From positions 1,550,001 to 1,614,000 of the forward strand of contig NZ_CP018911.1 of assembly GCF_004000605.1 (NCBI RefSeq): 64,000 bases of DNA, read 5' to 3'. Under the pieces are notes generated by a model. It was not told where the DNA came from. It did no database searches and was given only the letters and a program-made list of their open reading frames with translations. This document shows positions 27,410 through 35,553 of this stretch, in pieces. The DNA is from Glycocaulis alkaliphilus. Its GTDB lineage: Bacteria; Pseudomonadota; Alphaproteobacteria; Caulobacterales; Maricaulaceae. How positions within the stretch are numbered: position 1 is the stretch's first letter; each line of letters opens with the position of its first letter. Made by a program: the position numbers and the translations under genes.

Positions 27410-27979
27410 ATGAGACGATTTGCCTTGCTTGCAGGCGCTGGAATGACCCTGGGCCTCGCCGCTCCGGCAGTGGCTGAAGACAACTTCTGGGACCGGCTGA
27501 ACGCGCTGTGCGGACAGGCGTTTGAGGGCGGGCTGGTGCGCGCGCCGGAGGGCGATACCAGCTTTGAGGGGCAAGCCCTGTTCATGCATGTGCGCGCCTG
27601 CGAGGAGAATCGAATCCGCATCCCGTTCGTGGTGGGTGATGATCTGTCGCGCACCTGGGTGCTGACGCGACACGATGATGGCCGTATCGAGCTGCGCCAC
27701 GACCATCGCCATGATGATGGCAGCGATGATGAGGTGACCATGTATGGCGGTTTCTCGCCCAGCGAAGGCGGGCCGCACGGACGGATATTCCCGGCTGATG
27801 ACCAGACCAACACCGTCATCCCCGGCTCATGGCCGAATGTGTGGATGATGGAGGTCCATCCCGGCGAGCGTTTTGTCTATTTCGTCCAGCGCCTCGGCAC
27901 CGAGCGCGCCTTCCGCGTGGAGTTCGACCTGTCAGAGCCGGTGGATGCGCCCCCTGCCCCATGGGGTTGGGAGGACTAG
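27410..27979 (+). CDS. secreted protein of unknown function
   Basis: 189 residues from the ATG at 27410: signal peptide (MRRFALLAGAGMTLGLAAPAVA), two Cys (ALCGQAF, VRACEEN), a histidine- and aspartate-rich patch (RHDDGRIELRHDHRHDDG) and an acidic C-terminus. It probably works in the periplasm, and the His/Asp patch may bind metal. I do not recognise a family. It is the last chromosomal gene before the tRNA-Ser insertion site. Confidence 0.75.
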   Translation: MRRFALLAGAGMTLGLAAPAVAEDNFWDRLNALCGQAFEGGLVRAPEGDTSFEGQALFMHVRACEENRIRIPFVVGDDLSRTWVLTRHDDGRIELRHDHRHDDGSDDEVTMYGGFSPSEGGPHGRIFPADDQTNTVIPGSWPNVWMMEVHPGERFVYFVQRLGTERAFRVEFDLSEPVDAPPAPWGWED

Positions 27980-27989
27980 GTGCCCGCCC

Positions 27990-28016
27990 CTGCCCTGCCG
28001 CCCGCGGGCGGGGCAG
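27990..28016 (+). terminator. GC-rich hairpin after the secreted-protein gene
   Basis: A CTGCC/GGCAG stem encloses the perfect 14-bp palindrome CCGCCCGCGGGCGG, 11 nt after the stop at 27979. There is no T run, so termination is only a possibility. It also marks the short space before the tRNA gene. Confidence 0.45.
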
Positions 28017-28064
28017 ATGCGGCGCCCACAACGCAGCGGGCAATTACGCTTGCGGGACGGCGCG

Positions 28065-29795
28065 TTAAGCGGCTAAACGATGCGCGTCGGAGGGGTGGCC
28101 GAGTGGTTTAAGGCACCGGTCTTGAAAACCGGCGTGCGGGAAACCGTACCGTGGGTTCGAATCCCACCCCCTCCGCCATTTCGGTATAAAACTGGGCACG
28201 CCGTTCGCCGCCGATTCTGCGCTATTTGCGGCGGCTAGGGTTCTCAGAAGCTCGTTCTTCGATCCCATGATGCGCACTTCGCGCTCGTCGACCTCGACGC
28301 GCTGAGCTAACGCGCGCAGATGATCGCGCCGATAGCCGCCGCCCTCCAACCGCATTTTCTCGCGGGCCGCTGCGGCGAATCTCTCGATCATTTCCGGCGT
28401 GACGGCCTGATGAGTGGCGCTGTCGAGCATGGCTTCGGCGCGTTCCGCGTCGGTTTTCGCCTGATCACGAAGGACTTTCAGACCGGCGATGCGCTCTTTC
28501 AGCGCCGGATCGTCGAGGTCGGCGACGCCGATCTCGATGGCGTCGTAAAGGCGTTTCAGCCGCAGCTCCGATTCCGTTGCCCGCCGGTTCAGTTCGGCGA
28601 TGTGCTCACGGCGGCGCTCAGCGCGCTCTTGCCGTCGGTCGAGCACATCGACGAGAACCTCTTCCAGCCGATCAGACGTCAGCAGACGCTCCTCCAGATG
28701 CTGAGCAACCAGCGTATCGAGCTTATCCATCGGGATTGTCCGGCCCTTGCAGCCAGTCTCGCCCTGACGCGCCTTGATCGAGCAGGCGTAGTAGCGGTAA
28801 CGCCCGCTCTTGCCAGTGCGGATGGTCATGGCGCCGCCGCACTTGCCGCAAAAGCAGATCCCCGTCAGCAAGGTTGGTCCTGTCACTACGCGTGGCGGCG
28901 CGACCTTGGGATTGCGCGCCTGCATCAGCTTCTGCACGGCGTCGAAGGTCTTGCGGTCTATGATCGGCGGAACCGGAACCGTCACCAGGTCTTCCGGCTT
29001 GGTCGGCTCCTTGTTCTTGCGATGCTTGCCCCATTGATGCTCGCCGATATAGGTCCGCCGGGTCAGGATGCGATGAACCTGTCCGATGCCCCAGCGGCCG
29101 CCGTCTCGCGTGAAGATGCCCCTGCCATTGAGATGCGTGGCGATCGCTTTGACGCCCATGGCCCCGCGCGTTCCGTCCCCTTCCAGGGCGAGGCGATAGA
29201 TCAGCCGGATCGTGTCGGCGTGCAGCGGATCGATCTCCAGTTTCTTCTTGGTCTTGGCGCCGCGCTGTTCGGCCGCGACCACGCGATAGCCGACGGGCGG
29301 GCGCGAGCCGTTCCAGAAGCCCTGGCGGGCGTTTTCCTTGAGCGCGCGCAGGACGTGCTTGGCGTTCTCCTTGGACTGATATTCATCGAACAGCGCCATG
29401 ATCTGGCGCATCATGACGTGCATGGGATCGTCGCCCATCTCCTGGGTGATGGAGACGAGCTTGACGCCGTTCTTGGCGAGCTTCCGGACGTAGAACTCCA
29501 GCTCGAAATGGTCGCGGAAGAAACGGCTGAATGAGTGGACGACCACGATGTCGAAGGCTGAGGGCTTGGACGTACCCGCCTCGATCATGCGCTGGAATTC
29601 GGGGCGCTTGTCGTTCGTTGCTGACGCTCCTGGCTCCACATAGGTCTCGACGAGTTCGTAGCCGCGCGCCTCGCACCACGCTTCGCCCTGGCGTTTCTGG
29701 TCAGGGATCGAGACGTCATGCTCGGCCTGCCGCGTCGTCGAGACGCGCAGGTAAAGCGCGGCGCGGAGCTTCACGGCGTTTTGCGGTGCGTTCAT
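28065..29795 (-). CDS. large serine recombinase (resolvase/DUF4368-type) integrase
   Basis: 576 residues from the ATG at 29795, which overlaps the tumA stop as ATGA. Resolvase domain: LYLRVSTTRQAEHDVSIPDQ (catalytic Ser in RVST), VHSFSRFFRD and MRQIMALFDEYQSKENAKH. A recombinase domain (GYRVV, GRWGIGQVHRILTRRTYIGE), a zinc-ribbon stretch (GICFCGKCGGAMTIRTGKSGRYRYYAC) and a coiled coil follow. It should integrate and excise the element at tRNA-Ser. Oddly, the last 30-odd residues (RRGWDSNPRYGF and after) are the antisense of the tRNA gene, so the C-terminus depends on the integration site. Confidence 0.93.
   Translation of the reverse strand: MNAPQNAVKLRAALYLRVSTTRQAEHDVSIPDQKRQGEAWCEARGYELVETYVEPGASATNDKRPEFQRMIEAGTSKPSAFDIVVVHSFSRFFRDHFELEFYVRKLAKNGVKLVSITQEMGDDPMHVMMRQIMALFDEYQSKENAKHVLRALKENARQGFWNGSRPPVGYRVVAAEQRGAKTKKKLEIDPLHADTIRLIYRLALEGDGTRGAMGVKAIATHLNGRGIFTRDGGRWGIGQVHRILTRRTYIGEHQWGKHRKNKEPTKPEDLVTVPVPPIIDRKTFDAVQKLMQARNPKVAPPRVVTGPTLLTGICFCGKCGGAMTIRTGKSGRYRYYACSIKARQGETGCKGRTIPMDKLDTLVAQHLEERLLTSDRLEEVLVDVLDRRQERAERRREHIAELNRRATESELRLKRLYDAIEIGVADLDDPALKERIAGLKVLRDQAKTDAERAEAMLDSATHQAVTPEMIERFAAAAREKMRLEGGGYRRDHLRALAQRVEVDEREVRIMGSKNELLRTLAAANSAESAANGVPSFIPKWRRGWDSNPRYGFPHAGFQDRCLKPLGHPSDAHRLAA
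28089..28178 (+). tRNA. tRNA-Ser (anticodon UGA), ICE insertion target
   Basis: Acceptor stem GGAGGGG (28089-28095) pairs with CCCCTCC (28168-28174), followed by G and an encoded CCA (28176-28178). The anticodon loop CTTGAAA in GGTCTTGAAAACCGG gives UGA. A long variable arm lies between it and the T-arm GTGGG-TTCGAAT-CCCAC (28151-28167), as in serine tRNAs. The recombinase gene at 28065-29795 runs antisense through the whole tRNA, so the element is inserted directly at its 3' end. Confidence 0.97.
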
Positions 29796-30184
29796 GATGC
29801 GCCTCCCGCTGCCTTTCGCCATTCCTCGCCGGTCAACGTCAGATCAAGCGAAACACGGTCGTAGAGGACTCGCGGACGCCGCCGGCGCCCTTCCGGTTCC
29901 ATCTCGACCAAACCGTATTCGGCCATCTTCTTCAGCGTTCGCGACAAGTTCGATTTGGCGCGCCCAGTCATCTCCGCCAACTCGTCAAGCGAAGCCGGTG
30001 CGCGTTCGGCGATGGTCCGCAACAGTTCGCGATTACCGGCTGACAGCACCTGGGCAAAGGACTCGGTCGATGTGAACCATACCTTCGGATCGTCCGGCCC
30101 CGGCTTTTGCTCGCCGCGGGCGATCCGCATGGTGCGGGCCTTCATCTCCTCATAATCGGCGATGCCGATCTTCAACGTCGTCAT
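29792..30184 (-). CDS. TumA-like antitoxin / HVO_A0114-type winged-helix DNA-binding protein
   Basis: 130 residues with the winged-helix block LLRTIAERAPASLDELAEMTGRAKSNLSRTLKKMAEYGLVEM and a C-terminal wing (RVLYDRVSLDLTL). It matches the HVO_A0114 DNA-binding group that is paired with TumE-family toxins. It overlaps tumE (4 nt, upstream) and the recombinase gene (ATGA, downstream), so antitoxin and integrase are translationally coupled. It probably neutralises TumE and represses the shared operon; that role comes from the family. Confidence 0.82.
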   Translation of the reverse strand: MTTLKIGIADYEEMKARTMRIARGEQKPGPDDPKVWFTSTESFAQVLSAGNRELLRTIAERAPASLDELAEMTGRAKSNLSRTLKKMAEYGLVEMEPEGRRRRPRVLYDRVSLDLTLTGEEWRKAAGGAS

Positions 30185-30540
30185 TGCAGTACGCCTCGCT
30201 CCTTTAACACTGCATCCACCGTCTCCCAGAAATCGACGATCAGGCTCGCGGCATCCTGATAGTCATAGGGACGCACGGTCCGGAGCCGGTGGCGGTGATC
30301 CTGCGGTTCTCCGCGTTTGCGGCGGCCGACAGGATGAGCATTGTCGAAGCCGACAAGCCGCTCGCCGTCAGGTCCGTGCAGCGTCAGCGAATAGTCGAGC
30401 CCATGGGGCTTCTCCGGGCTAACGGGCACGCGCGTAACGACGAACTTCACCCAATGCCTGCCCGCAGGGTCGATGACGAGCACCTGGCCATCGAGATCGA
30501 GCAAGGCGTCAAGGCTCGGATCGTATGTCTCCTCTGTCAT
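30181..30540 (-). CDS. TumE-family (DUF6516) toxin
   Basis: 119 residues. Seen: GLDYSLTLHGPDGERLVGFDNAHPV, then HRHRLRTVRPYDYQDAASLIVDFWETVDAVLKERG. The GYDNAH-type core and the late D-F-W-E helix are features of the TumE/DUF6516 family found in toxin-antitoxin pairs on mobile elements. It has ATGA overlaps with both the gene upstream and tumA downstream. It would act as an addiction or stabilisation unit for the ICE. Confidence 0.78.
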   Translation of the reverse strand: MTEETYDPSLDALLDLDGQVLVIDPAGRHWVKFVVTRVPVSPEKPHGLDYSLTLHGPDGERLVGFDNAHPVGRRKRGEPQDHRHRLRTVRPYDYQDAASLIVDFWETVDAVLKERGVLQ

Positions 30541-30815
30541 ATTAGGTTATCTTTAGATGATAACTTTGTCAAGGAGCCAACCGAACCCAAGGGGCCGAAC
30601 AAATCGTCGAACAGATCACCGAACCAGGCCTCAAACACATCCACTTCGGACGAAGTGACCGGCACGCGCTTCAGCCACTCATCGGTGACGCGCCAGTCGG
30701 TCAACTCTGGTTCGGGACGTCCACGCGGCTTCGGTTCCGGAATCTGCGCGTAGTCGTAAAGATCAATTTTTGCCGCGCGCGAACGCTGCCGGCGTTTGGG
30801 TACGGAATTGGACAT
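30537..30815 (-). CDS. conserved ICE protein of unknown function, first gene of TA-integrase operon
   Basis: 92 residues from the ATG at 30815. A basic N-terminus (PKRRQRSRAAKI) leads to ELTDWRVTDEWLKRVPVTSSEVDVFEAWFGDLFDDLFGP, an amphipathic acidic/aromatic stretch. Its stop overlaps the tumE start (ATGA). I do not recognise the family. The position suggests a third toxin-antitoxin partner or an excision accessory. Confidence 0.6.
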   Translation of the reverse strand: MSNSVPKRRQRSRAAKIDLYDYAQIPEPKPRGRPEPELTDWRVTDEWLKRVPVTSSEVDVFEAWFGDLFDDLFGPLGSVGSLTKLSSKDNLI

Positions 30816-30974
30816 GAAGCGACTGTGCCGCCCCGTAGTACGCGGAGAAATGCTCCGCATCCGGGTGAAGCGTCAATGGCGGCGAAGACAGGTGTTCGGC
30901 GGTGCTGCGCCAAATGCCTGGCCAATCAAGACGAACATGTTCCCCGATAAAGAGTAAGAGTTCGGCGGCTTTCG

Positions 30975-31013
30975 CCGTGACGGGTTTGGAGGTCGAGAGA
31001 GAGGCTCTCGGCC
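30975..31013 (+). promoter_or_regulatory. structured 39-nt leader element, copy 1 (before DUF932 gene)
   Basis: This 39-mer recurs at 32298-32336 with a single substitution. It folds as a 9-bp stem GGTCGAGAG / CTCTCGGCC with loop AGAGG. Its 3' end lies 22 nt before the DUF932 start, the same spacing as at the parB copy. The one difference (C versus T in the 3' arm) keeps pairing as G-C or G-U, which suggests RNA structure is conserved. Confidence 0.65.
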
Positions 31014-31035
31014 GACCTGTCGCGGAGATTGACCC

Positions 31036-32232
31036 ATGACCAACCTTGAAACCCTGGACGGCCGGCGCGACGCGAGCGGCGGCTACAAAGTCGATATCTC
31101 GCGCGGAGAGCGGATCGGCCGCGTCTCCTCGGAATGGTTTTCCCGGCCGAATGACGAGCGCTATCTGTCCCTGTCGGAGCTCTACGCGTCGGTGAAGGGC
31201 CGCGCCGAGCGCAGCCGCACGCGGACAGTCGAGAGCGCGGCGATCCGCGTTGAAGCCCATCGCGACGATCCGGAAAACCTGGCGCTCATCCTGCCCGACG
31301 CCGAGGCGCCGGTCGCGCCGACCCATTGGAGCTTCGGCCAGCTCGCCAGCCTAGTCAGCGCGCCGGCGGCCTATCTGCGCCAGCTCCCGGCGCCGCTTGC
31401 GGGCATCAACCTGCAATACGGGCTCACCTCGCACCGAGCCGAGCAGATCAAGACGCTGGAAACCGAAGACGGGCGCACGGAACTGCGCGCCGTCACCGGC
31501 CCGGATTATGGCCGCATCTACGACCACGAACTCGTGGCGGCCGTGCAGAAGATCGCGGGGAACGGAACTGGCGATACGCGCTGGAAAGTGCCCGGCACGC
31601 TCGACTGGTCGAGCGGCGTCTACAATCCGATGGTCGACATCACCAAGGACACGACCACGCTCTACGCCTCCGACCGAGACGTCTTCCTCTTCCTGGTCGA
31701 CGACATGAACCCGATCGAGGCGGGCAAGCTGTCCGACGGATCTCCCGATCTCTATTTCCGGGGCTTCTATTGCTGGAATTCTGAAGTCGGCGCGAAGACG
31801 CTCGGCATCGCCAGTTTCTATCTGCGCGCCGTCTGCCAGAACCGCAATCTCTGGGGCGTTGAGGACTTCCAGGAAATTAGCATCCGACATTCCAAATACG
31901 CCGCCAATCGCTTCGCGCACGAGGCGGCGCCGGCGCTGACCCGCTTCGCTGACTCCTCGCCGCGACCCTTCGTCGAAGGCATTCGAGCAGCGCGCGAGCG
32001 CATCGTCGCCCACAGCGACGATGACCGCACCGACTTCCTCCGCAAACGGGGCTTCTCCAAGGCGGAGACGGCCAGAATCGTCGAGACAGTCCTCGCCGAA
32101 GAAGGTCGGCCGCCGGAGTCCGTATTCGATTTCGTGCAGGGCATCACCGCCGTCGCCCGGTCGAAGCCGCAGCAGGACACCCGGCTCGAAATGGAGGGCA
32201 AGGCGAAGAAGCTCCTCGAGCGCGCGGCGTAG
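31036..32232 (+). CDS. DUF932 plasmid/ICE protein
   Basis: 398 residues of the DUF932 family, found on plasmids and ICEs next to parB-like genes. Recognisable blocks are GLTSHRAEQIKTLETEDGR, RAVTGPDYGRIYDHELV, YASDRDVFLFLVDDM, FYCWNSEVGAKTLGIASF and VCQNRNLWGVEDFQEISIRH. Its biochemical role is unknown, though it is suspected in element replication or establishment. The gene is divergent from the TA-integrase operon and is followed by parB in the same direction. Confidence 0.88.
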   Translation: MTNLETLDGRRDASGGYKVDISRGERIGRVSSEWFSRPNDERYLSLSELYASVKGRAERSRTRTVESAAIRVEAHRDDPENLALILPDAEAPVAPTHWSFGQLASLVSAPAAYLRQLPAPLAGINLQYGLTSHRAEQIKTLETEDGRTELRAVTGPDYGRIYDHELVAAVQKIAGNGTGDTRWKVPGTLDWSSGVYNPMVDITKDTTTLYASDRDVFLFLVDDMNPIEAGKLSDGSPDLYFRGFYCWNSEVGAKTLGIASFYLRAVCQNRNLWGVEDFQEISIRHSKYAANRFAHEAAPALTRFADSSPRPFVEGIRAARERIVAHSDDDRTDFLRKRGFSKAETARIVETVLAEEGRPPESVFDFVQGITAVARSKPQQDTRLEMEGKAKKLLERAA

Positions 32233-32292
32233 CTGCGGCCGGCGCTCCGCCTTTCCGGTCCGTCGCTTCCTCAAGAGGAAGAGGCGGGCCGG

Positions 32293-32354
32293 GTTCTCCG
32301 TGACGGGTTTGGAGGTCGAGAGAGAGGCTTTCGGCCAGCCCGCCCACGGAGAAC
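32293..32354 (+). promoter_or_regulatory. structured leader of parB, with 39-nt element copy 2 and SD-sequestering stem
   Basis: The 39-nt element lies at 32298-32336. A perfect 10-bp inverted repeat GTTCTCCGTG (32293-32302) / CACGGAGAAC (32345-32354) buries the GGAG ribosome site. A second repeat GGCGGGC (32283-32289) / GCCCGCC (32338-32344) crosses it, so the two stems exclude each other or form a pseudoknot. This could switch parB translation. Confidence 0.62.
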
Positions 32355-32358
32355 TGAC

Positions 32359-34416
32359 ATGACCAAGTCTCAGAAAATCACCCTCAGCGCCTCGCGCGAC
32401 ATCCCCTTCAACAAGCTGGTGCTCAGCCAGTCCAATGTCCGCCGCGTCAAGGCCGGCGTCTCGATCGACGAGCTCGCCGAAGACATCGCCCGGCGCACGC
32501 TTCTGTCCTCGATCACCGTCCGGCCGGTGCTGGATGAGGACGGCGCTGAAACCGGCATGTTCGAGATCCCGGCCGGCGGACGCCGCTACCGGGCGCTCGA
32601 ACTGCTGGTCAAGCAGAAGCGTCTGAACCGCACGGCGCCCGTGCCCTGCATCGTGCGCACGGACGGCCTCGCCGAAGAAGACAGTCTCGCCGAGAATGTT
32701 CAGCGTGCGCCGCTTCATCCGCTCGACCAGTTCCGCGCCTTCCAGGCGATGCGCGAGAAAGGCAAGAGCGAGGAAGAGATCGCGGCGGCCTTCTTCGTCT
32801 CGGCGAACGTCGTCAAGCAGCGGCTCAAGCTCGCCGCTATCGCGCCATCGCTTCTCCACGCCTATGCCGAGGAGGAACTGACCCTCGACCAACTCATGGC
32901 CTTCACGGTCAATCCCGACCATGAGCGCCAGGAACAGGTCTGGGAGTCGATCAAACGGACTTATGCGAAACAGCCCTATGAAATCCGCCGCATGCTGACC
33001 GAAGGCGCCGTGCGCGCCTCCGACCGGCGGGCGCAGTTCGTCGGGCTCGACGCCTATGAGGTGGCCGGCGGCGCCATCCTTCGCGATCTCTTCCAATCCG
33101 ACGACGGCGGATGGCTCCATGACGCTGGCCTGCTTGCGAAACTCGTCGATGAAAAGCTCGAAACCCATGCGGAAGCGATCCGCGCCGAGGGCTGGAAATG
33201 GATCGAGATCGGCACGGACTTTCCCTACGGCCATACCTACGGTCTGCGCCGGATCATCGGCGAGACCGAGCCGATGAGCGAGGACGAGATCGCGAACTTC
33301 CACGCACTGAAAGCCGAATACGATCAGCTTGAGGACGATTACGCCGACGCCGAGGAGTTCCCGGAAGATATCGACACCCGGCTCGGCGAGATCGAAACGG
33401 CGATGGAAGCCTTGCAGGAGCGTCCCGTCCGCTTCGAGCCGGATGAAATCGCCGTGGCCGGCGTCTTCGTCAGCATCGGCCATGACGGCCGCCTGCGTGT
33501 CGAGCGCGGCTATGTCCGCCCCGAGGATGAACCTTCCGTCGAATCCGACGGACAGGACGAGGTCGATGGGATCGACGCGTCTGACGAGGAGGACGTCGAC
33601 GACGCTACGCCCCCTGATGCCAGCGACGAGGCGGAAGAGGAAGACGATGGCCTGAAGCCTCTCTCCGACCGCCTCGTCATGGAATTGACGGCGCATCGCA
33701 CGCTCGCTCTGCGCGACGCGCTTGCCAACGATCCGCAGACGGCGTTCCTCGCCGCCTTGCACGCGATGGCGCTGCGGCTCTTCTACCACTATCCGCTGGA
33801 TAGCTGCGTCGAGATCACCCCGCACAGCGCCGGTTTCGGCGCCCAGGCGCCGGGCCTTGGCGACACGGCTTACGCGCTCAGCATCGACGATCGCACGACG
33901 AGCTGGCTAGGGGCGCTGCCGAAAGCGCCTGAGGATCTGTGGGAGGCGCTGGTCGGGTTCGACAACGATAGCCGCGAGGCGCTGTTCGCGCATTGCGTCG
34001 CCATGACCGTCAACGCCGTCCAGGAACCGTACAACCGCCGTCCGCGGGCGCTCGCCCATGCCGATGTGCTGGCGGCGACGCTCGGGCTCGACATGGCGGC
34101 GACGGGCTGGGCGCCGACGGGCGAGAGCTATCTCGCTCGCGTCACCAAGGCCCGCATTCTGGAGGCCGTGCGCGAAGCGAAGGGCGAGAATGCATCCGAC
34201 CGCATCGCCGGCCTCAAGAAACCGGACATGGTCGCGGCTGCCGAAGAGCTTCTCGAAGGAACCGGTTGGTTGCCCGAAGTGCTGCGCATGCCGGCTCTTC
34301 CCGACAGCGAAGCGCAATCGGCGGATAACGGCGGCGAACCGGCCATGGGCGATTACGCCGTCATCACCGATGATGAACCTGTCACCGGCAACGCCTTCGC
34401 CACTGCGGCCGAGTGA
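32359..34416 (+). CDS. ParB/RepB/Spo0J-family large partition-like protein
   Basis: 685 residues. The N-terminal ParB nuclease-like block includes LVLSQSNVRRVKAGVSIDELAEDI, EIPAGGRRYRALELLV and SLAENVQRAPLHPLDQFRAF, followed by an HTH (KSEEEIAAAFFVSANVVKQRLKLA). A central acidic region (about residues 390-440) and a long C-terminal domain follow. Large ParB-like proteins of this kind are typical of Mesorhizobium- and Sphingomonas-type ICEs and plasmids. No parA lies next to it, so partition in the strict sense is not certain. Confidence 0.9.
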   Translation: MTKSQKITLSASRDIPFNKLVLSQSNVRRVKAGVSIDELAEDIARRTLLSSITVRPVLDEDGAETGMFEIPAGGRRYRALELLVKQKRLNRTAPVPCIVRTDGLAEEDSLAENVQRAPLHPLDQFRAFQAMREKGKSEEEIAAAFFVSANVVKQRLKLAAIAPSLLHAYAEEELTLDQLMAFTVNPDHERQEQVWESIKRTYAKQPYEIRRMLTEGAVRASDRRAQFVGLDAYEVAGGAILRDLFQSDDGGWLHDAGLLAKLVDEKLETHAEAIRAEGWKWIEIGTDFPYGHTYGLRRIIGETEPMSEDEIANFHALKAEYDQLEDDYADAEEFPEDIDTRLGEIETAMEALQERPVRFEPDEIAVAGVFVSIGHDGRLRVERGYVRPEDEPSVESDGQDEVDGIDASDEEDVDDATPPDASDEAEEEDDGLKPLSDRLVMELTAHRTLALRDALANDPQTAFLAALHAMALRLFYHYPLDSCVEITPHSAGFGAQAPGLGDTAYALSIDDRTTSWLGALPKAPEDLWEALVGFDNDSREALFAHCVAMTVNAVQEPYNRRPRALAHADVLAATLGLDMAATGWAPTGESYLARVTKARILEAVREAKGENASDRIAGLKKPDMVAAAEELLEGTGWLPEVLRMPALPDSEAQSADNGGEPAMGDYAVITDDEPVTGNAFATAAE

Positions 34417-34456
34417 CCGGGAGCCAAGCCCCCCAACGGCTCCCGCAGCCGCCCCT

Positions 34457-34491
34457 GGAGCCCGCCCAATGTGGCGGGCTCCTTCTTTTTT
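34457..34491 (+). terminator. intrinsic terminator after parB
   Basis: Perfect 10-bp stem GGAGCCCGCC / GGCGGGCTCC with a 6-nt loop CAATGT, followed directly by TTCTTTTTT. This is a strong rho-independent terminator and ends the parB transcript before the Toprim gene. Confidence 0.93.
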
Positions 34492-34512
34492 GCTCTCACC
34501 ATGGAGGCGCAA

Positions 34513-35553
34513 ATGAACAGCGCAGCATCCGAAATCGCACGACGGCTCGGCCGCGAGGCGGAGGCCGTCTGCCGCCATTACCTCTCCAACGGTCGCAAGC
34601 AGGGCCGCTACTGGATCGTCGGCGACATCGAGAACACGCCCGGACGCAGTCTTTATGTTCGCCTGACGGGACCAGCCCACGGTCCGGGCGCTGCCGGCAA
34701 ATGGGCAGACGCCGCCACAGGCGAACATGGCGACCTGCTAGACCTCATTGCCGCTGCGCATCATTTGCAATCCTTCGGCGAGACGCTCGATGAGGCGCGA
34801 CGATTCCTGAGCTTGCCACGCCCCGAACCGCCACAACGTGAGCGTCAATCCGCGCCCACCGGATCGCCGGAGGCTGCACGGCGCCTCTTCGCCATGGGAA
34901 GACCGGTCGGTGGAACGCTCGCCGAGCGCTATCTTCGTCGACGCGGTCTTTCCGGGCTTGGCGACGCGCCAGCGCTGCGATTTCATCCGTGCTGCTACTA
35001 TTGGCGAGAAGGTCAGCCCAAGGACACCCCACCGGAGACCTGGCCTGCATTGCTCGCCAAGGTCACGGACGTGAACGGCAATCTCACCGGCGTTCACCGC
35101 ACATGGCTCGATCCGGCGACGGCTCGCAAGGCGCCCCTCGATCCATCACGCAAGGCGATGGGGAACCTGCTCGGCCATGGCGTGCGGATCGGAACTGCGA
35201 GCGACATCCTCGCTGCTGGCGAAGGGCTGGAAAGCACGCTCTCCGTGCGCATGGCGTTGCCCAACATGCCCGTCATATCCGCGTTATCGGCCAATCATCT
35301 CGCCGCGCTGATCCTGCCGACCGGGCTTCAGCGTCTCTACATCGCTGCCGACGCCGACGAAGCAGGCGACATGGCCACCGCCAATCTGATCAAACGCGCA
35401 GGAGCCGTCGGTATCGAAACGATCCGGCTTATTTCTCTTGGCGGCGACTTCAACGAAGACCTCCGCAAGCTCGGACGGGACGACCTAAGGACGCATCTGG
35501 GTCAGCAACTGGCCACGGCCGATTTCTCACGGCTGCTTTCCGACGAACACTGA
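34513..35553 (+). CDS. Toprim-domain protein (DUF7146 primase/helicase-like)
   Basis: 346 residues from the ATG at 34513, which has GGAGG 5 nt upstream. The N-terminal DUF7146 block includes YLSNGRKQGRYWIVGDIENTPGRS, then a primase-like region (GTLAERYLRRRGL, LRFHPCCYYW). The C-terminal Toprim fold shows ILAAGEGLESTLSVRM and LYIAADADEAGDMATANLI (D-x-D). It is probably a primase that supports ICE replication after conjugation. An upstream in-frame start at 34471 falls inside the terminator and is rejected. Confidence 0.9.
   Translation: MNSAASEIARRLGREAEAVCRHYLSNGRKQGRYWIVGDIENTPGRSLYVRLTGPAHGPGAAGKWADAATGEHGDLLDLIAAAHHLQSFGETLDEARRFLSLPRPEPPQRERQSAPTGSPEAARRLFAMGRPVGGTLAERYLRRRGLSGLGDAPALRFHPCCYYWREGQPKDTPPETWPALLAKVTDVNGNLTGVHRTWLDPATARKAPLDPSRKAMGNLLGHGVRIGTASDILAAGEGLESTLSVRMALPNMPVISALSANHLAALILPTGLQRLYIAADADEAGDMATANLIKRAGAVGIETIRLISLGGDFNEDLRKLGRDDLRTHLGQQLATADFSRLLSDEH

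Noticed and set aside
28151-28178. Search for a second copy of the tRNA-Ser 3' end (right attachment site) in the window
   Set aside because: I did not see a repeat of the TTCGAATCCCACCCCCTCCG-type end elsewhere, so the right end is assumed to lie beyond 64000; a string search would settle it.
28320-29534. 404-residue plus-strand open frame
   Set aside because: Antisense to the serine recombinase, which has resolvase and zinc-ribbon motifs; no own ribosome site or family pattern.
31351-33825. 824-residue open frame on the minus strand
   Set aside because: It lies antisense to the DUF932 and parB genes, both of which have clear family motifs and ribosome sites; its composition is that of a high-GC shadow frame.
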